The translations under genes were made by a program, and so were the position numbers. 64,000 nt of DNA. Origin: VXRJ01 sp964636705 (GTDB lineage Bacteria > Acidobacteriota > Vicinamibacteria > Vicinamibacterales > UBA8438). The stretch spans positions 1 to 64,000 of the forward strand of contig CAZWUJ010000020.1 of the NCBI GenBank assembly GCA_964636705.1, read 5' to 3'. Below are positions 61,078 to 64,000 of this stretch, one piece after another; positions within the stretch are counted from its first letter, which is position 1, and each line of letters starts with the position of its first letter. The notes under the pieces are model-generated. The model was not told the DNA's origin. It saw only the letters and a program-made list of their open reading frames with translations, and did not search any database.

Positions 61078-63099
61078 TCACACGGGATTCGGAATCTGAG
61101 CGACGCGGAACTGGAGTTTCTTGTTGGGGGCCAGGGTCGGGAACGGGTTGATTCCCATCTTGTAGTTGGCGGGCACCACTTCGAGCTGCAGGTGATGCGC
61201 GATGAGCAGGACATTCACAGCCATCTGCAGTTCCACCCACCGGTGGCCGAGGCACATGTGCGTACCCAGGCCGTAGGGTGCGTAAGCGCCCGGCTGCAAG
61301 TGTTCGGCTCGGTCCGGCAGGTACCGATCGATGTCGAACTTCGACGGTTCCCGGTACAGATCCTCGTCGTAGTGCGGCGCCGTCTGGCAAATCAACGCCA
61401 TCGTCTTCGTCGGGATCTCGTAGCCGCTGATGATGCACTCGTTCATGACCGTTCTCAACTGCCAGGGAATCACGGGGTACATGCGCGAGGACTCCATGCA
61501 GAGACGAACCGTGACGTCGATGCTGTCGTGACTGAAATCACCGTCCTCCGGTTCACGACCGTTCCCGAAGAGCGACTCGGCCTCGCTCCGAACTCTCGCG
61601 TACACGTCCGGATGACGAGCCATGTTGTATATGGTGAAGGCCAATCCACTGCCGAGATAGATACTGGCAACCATTGCCGCCACGAACGGAAACGTGAGGT
61701 CGGTTTCAGGAAGAAACTGTGGATCGCTCTTGTGGAGTTCGAGGAGCGCGTCCGCTATGTCCCGCGGCTTTCCCTTGCGTTGGGCCGGCGTGTGCGATTC
61801 CAGGATCGCCTCCTGGAGCCTATTGACATGCTTCCCGTAGCGCTTCATCCGCGGCGTGGACAGCATGAAATCCGGCAAAGCGCCCTGGATCCGCGTCACC
61901 AGCGCGCGGTGTTCAAAAGCCAGCAGTTCGTCAACATAGTGGCTGCAATCCACTCCCATCGTGAGATGGGAGATCTGGCTGCTGATGTGGTTTTGAAAAT
62001 CCTCGGTGCCGTGGAAGACGTCCCCTTCCTTCCACCGGCTGAGTGACTTCCGGCAGTTGTCTATCAGCTCCGGCAACCGCGACGCCAACGTGGCGCGGGA
62101 ATACGCACTCTGGAGCGACTTGCGCATTCGATAGTGTTCTGCGCCATCCATCCCCGGCATGCTCCGGGAGGCGCCGAATGCCCTTTCCAGCCCTTCGATG
62201 TAGTCCTTGGAACGGAAGTAGAACCGCCCATGCCTGTTAATCCAGTGATTGGCATCCGAACCCATCAAGGCGACCACCGGCGCGCCCCGGATCCTGAAGG
62301 GCATTCTGACGACCGGTCCATGGTCTCGGTAGATGCCGTACATCGCCTTCGGAATATTGCCCGAGAGGAAATCACGTTGCCGCAGCATGTCGAGGAATCC
62401 GAGCCGCGGGATGGGTTTGGTCTGCAGAACGCGACGAGTCTTCGGCTTGGCGGTGCTGTCCTCCACGGCGGTAGCAACCGTGCGCCCGATGAGGTCCAGC
62501 CTGGCGACCAGTTCGATCCGGTGGAGGCACTCCCGGTAGTCATCCTCTTCGAGCAGCAGCTTGAAACCGCCGCACGTGTGCATCAAGGCCACGAGGATCC
62601 CGTCGCGCGGGTCGGGGATCTCGTTGTTCAGGATGACGTTCAGGATTCTCGTCTTGGACTCCTCGCGGGTCTCGACCGCCTCGGTGGGAAAGACTCCCGA
62701 GCGCGCGACGGAGCGCGAGAGCCCCCAGAATCCGCCGCTCGCGTGGGTGAGGATGTTGCGCTCCACCAGGCGGTCCAGCGCGGTTGCGACGATTTCGTCG
62801 GCGTGGCGGGAGCCCCGTTCGACCCAGAACTGGGCGTCCGATTCCTCGCCGGATTCGGCGACGTCCTTGAGTGCCGGATCGAGCAGGCTGTCCCCCGTGG
62901 GCGTGGGATCCACCAGATACAGTCGTTCCTGATCGGTGTCGATGCGGTCTTCCAGCGCCAGGTCGGCGAGCACCGCGCCGGCCATGACGCACTGAAAGTT
63001 CCAGTCCGGAGCGGTTTCCAGGTAGCCGCTTTGCTCGTCCAGCATCAGGAGGATCAACTCCTCGGCGATGCGTATAGGGAATTGCGGCGGCGAGCTCAT
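61078..63099 (-). CDS. GPP34 (Golgi phosphoprotein 3-like) - cytochrome P450 fusion
   Basis: A 673-aa two-domain protein. Residues 8-215 match the GPP34/GOLPH3 fold: RIAEELILLMLDEQSGYLE, VMAGAVLADLALEDRI, LVERNILTHASGGFWGLSR, HTCGGFKLLL and IELVARLDLIGRT. GOLPH3 proteins bind acidic lipids. Residues about 235-670 are a cytochrome P450: ESSR (536-539) is the ExxR motif, FDIDRYLPDR the PERF region, and YGLGTHMCLG carries the heme Cys616. The I helix (about 472-492) reads ASIYLGSG and lacks the usual acid-alcohol pair. GAGGA precedes the ATG. The fusion suggests a membrane-tethered oxygenase on a lipid substrate. Confidence 0.86.
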   Translation of the reverse strand: MSSPPQFPIRIAEELILLMLDEQSGYLETAPDWNFQCVMAGAVLADLALEDRIDTDQERLYLVDPTPTGDSLLDPALKDVAESGEESDAQFWVERGSRHADEIVATALDRLVERNILTHASGGFWGLSRSVARSGVFPTEAVETREESKTRILNVILNNEIPDPRDGILVALMHTCGGFKLLLEEDDYRECLHRIELVARLDLIGRTVATAVEDSTAKPKTRRVLQTKPIPRLGFLDMLRQRDFLSGNIPKAMYGIYRDHGPVVRMPFRIRGAPVVALMGSDANHWINRHGRFYFRSKDYIEGLERAFGASRSMPGMDGAEHYRMRKSLQSAYSRATLASRLPELIDNCRKSLSRWKEGDVFHGTEDFQNHISSQISHLTMGVDCSHYVDELLAFEHRALVTRIQGALPDFMLSTPRMKRYGKHVNRLQEAILESHTPAQRKGKPRDIADALLELHKSDPQFLPETDLTFPFVAAMVASIYLGSGLAFTIYNMARHPDVYARVRSEAESLFGNGREPEDGDFSHDSIDVTVRLCMESSRMYPVIPWQLRTVMNECIISGYEIPTKTMALICQTAPHYDEDLYREPSKFDIDRYLPDRAEHLQPGAYAPYGLGTHMCLGHRWVELQMAVNVLLIAHHLQLEVVPANYKMGINPFPTLAPNKKLQFRVAQIPNPV

Positions 63100-63170
63100 C
63101 GTGCTCTATCCTCGAGCGTGGGAAGGGGCTCAACCTATGGAGGTCGAAGGCTTTGAGCGCCCTCCACGTG

Positions 63171-63199
63171 TTCGACTACATTAGCATGGCCGATATACT
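63171..63199 (+). promoter_or_regulatory. Candidate sigma70-type promoter of the outer-membrane factor gene
   Basis: TTCGAC (63171-63176), a 17-base spacer, then TATACT (63194-63199), in the divergent region between the P450 and NodT-type genes. It lies 26 bases before the chosen ATG. Confidence 0.5.
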
Positions 63200-63224
63200 G
63201 TCCGTGAGTTCCGGGTTTCAGCGC

Positions 63225-64000
63225 ATGGCGGCTTCCTGGTTGCCCCGCCCCACCGATTGTGTGCGGCTATTGGCCGTTCTGGCGTGTTGCGTCTGCGCCG
63301 CCTGCGCGATGGGTCCGAAGCCGGCATTGCCTGAACTCGAGACCGATCAGCTCCAGGAAGTTCCCGGCCAATTCGCTGAGACCGCCGCCTCAGGTGCTCA
63401 TGAGCCGTTCGAATGGTGGCGGGCGTTTGGCGATCCGGTGCTCGATAGGGTGATCGAGATGGCTCTGGCCTCCAATTTCGACATGGCGGAGGCGGTGGCC
63501 CGGGTAGAGCAGGCCAGAGAGACGGCGCTGCTGGCCAAGGCCACGATCTTTCCCGTCGTCGGGGCACGGGCCGGCGTGGACGACTTCCGGTCGCCGACCA
63601 ACGCGGGCATTGGTGCACAGGTGCAGGAACTGGGGCTGGAGGAGCTGCTCGGCGCCGTGGGCGATGACTTCACCCTGCCCGATCGGCTCGGACTCACCAA
63701 CTACATCCTGAGCGCCGACGTCGCCTACGAGCTGGACTTCTGGGGGCGGGTTCGCAGCAGCCGGCTGGCGGCCGGCGCCGACTACCTGGCCTCCGAGTCG
63801 GATCTGCAGGCGGTCCGTATCGGGATACTGTCGGAGACGATCGCGGCGTATTTCGAGATTGTCGACCTCCGGCAGCGGATTTCACTGACCCACGAGACGG
63901 TGGAGGTCCTCGAGGAGCGCGAGAGCGTGGCCGCCACCCGCTACGACCGAGGACTGGCCGACTCGCTGGATCTGTACCGCGTGCGCCAGGAGCTGCGCGA
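63225..64000 (+). CDS. TolC/NodT-family outer-membrane efflux lipoprotein (cut by window end)
   Basis: The first 258 codons of an outer-membrane factor. The signal peptide ends in a lipobox (VCAAC), so the mature protein is lipidated. FEWWRAFGDPVLDRVIEMAL and NFDMAEAVARVEQARETALLAKATIFP are the NodT/TolC opening; LSADVAYELDFWGRVRSSRLAAGADYLAS and RYDRGLADSLDLYRVRQEL are typical of the hairpin repeats. An ATG 39 bases upstream is possible, but it overlaps the candidate -10 element. It is divergent from the P450 and RND-3 genes and could supply the channel for the RND pumps of this window. The C-terminal half lies beyond the window. Confidence 0.88.
   Translation, partial: MAASWLPRPTDCVRLLAVLACCVCAACAMGPKPALPELETDQLQEVPGQFAETAASGAHEPFEWWRAFGDPVLDRVIEMALASNFDMAEAVARVEQARETALLAKATIFPVVGARAGVDDFRSPTNAGIGAQVQELGLEELLGAVGDDFTLPDRLGLTNYILSADVAYELDFWGRVRSSRLAAGADYLASESDLQAVRIGILSETIAAYFEIVDLRQRISLTHETVEVLEERESVAATRYDRGLADSLDLYRVRQELR

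Overview
The window is GC-rich DNA from a Gram-negative bacterium. It carries three RND permeases, a TonB-dependent receptor, an outer-membrane factor, lipoproteins and periplasmic quinoproteins. Repeated PQQ beta-propeller dehydrogenases, a DUF1800/DUF1501 pair, SxxK-type hydrolases and a mono-modular PKS fit an uncultured Acidobacteriota-like organism. That placement is an inference from gene content only: there is no rRNA, tRNA or other marker gene here.

Left part (1-14.5 kb). RpiB is followed by NIPSNAP and membrane-protein genes. A minus-strand transport group comes next (YciI-like, NCS2 purine/pyrimidine permease with an extra cytosolic domain, SLC13/DASS permease), then a serine hydrolase with a decayed membrane-protein remnant beside it. 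On the plus strand a redox group follows: PLP decarboxylase, octaheme HAO-like lipoprotein, tetraheme NapC/NrfH-type quinol oxidase, small membrane protein, OPT transporter with a membrane companion, and an APH(2'')-like kinase.

Quinoprotein part (14.5-31.5 kb). Three intact PQQ dehydrogenases, one PQQ-associated cytochrome c and a decayed soluble aldose dehydrogenase lie within 17 kb. Among them are a DUF4143 ATPase, a heme-type TonB receptor, two tandem SMP-30-like propellers and the DUF1800/DUF1501 pair. A small gene graveyard (DUF3800 plus a DNA methyltransferase tail) lies at 24.9-25.5 kb.

Biosynthetic part (32.4-51.4 kb). This is the main discovery candidate. One minus-strand run holds a membrane-fusion adaptor, an RND permease, a 2357-aa fully reducing mono-modular PKS, a B12-type radical SAM enzyme, and a fused thioester reductase-sulfotransferase. 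The RND/PKS, PKS/radical SAM and radical SAM/reductase junctions are 7, 29 and 40 bp. Read together, they suggest assembly of a reduced acyl chain, optional methylation, reductive release to an alcohol, sulfation, and export. A second RND permease diverges from the adaptor across a palindrome-bearing promoter region.

Right part (51.4-64 kb). A patch of broken or sporadic genes comes first: a Cas3 HD stub, a DEDDh exonuclease, a three-gene TIGR04255 cassette, and a membrane gene lacking its 5' end, with an 18-bp direct repeat at both sides. Then come a periplasmic hypothetical, a sterol-methyltransferase-like enzyme, a third RND permease, a GPP34-cytochrome P450 fusion, and a TolC/NodT outer-membrane factor cut by the window end. 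These last genes may form a second lipid-modification and export neighbourhood.
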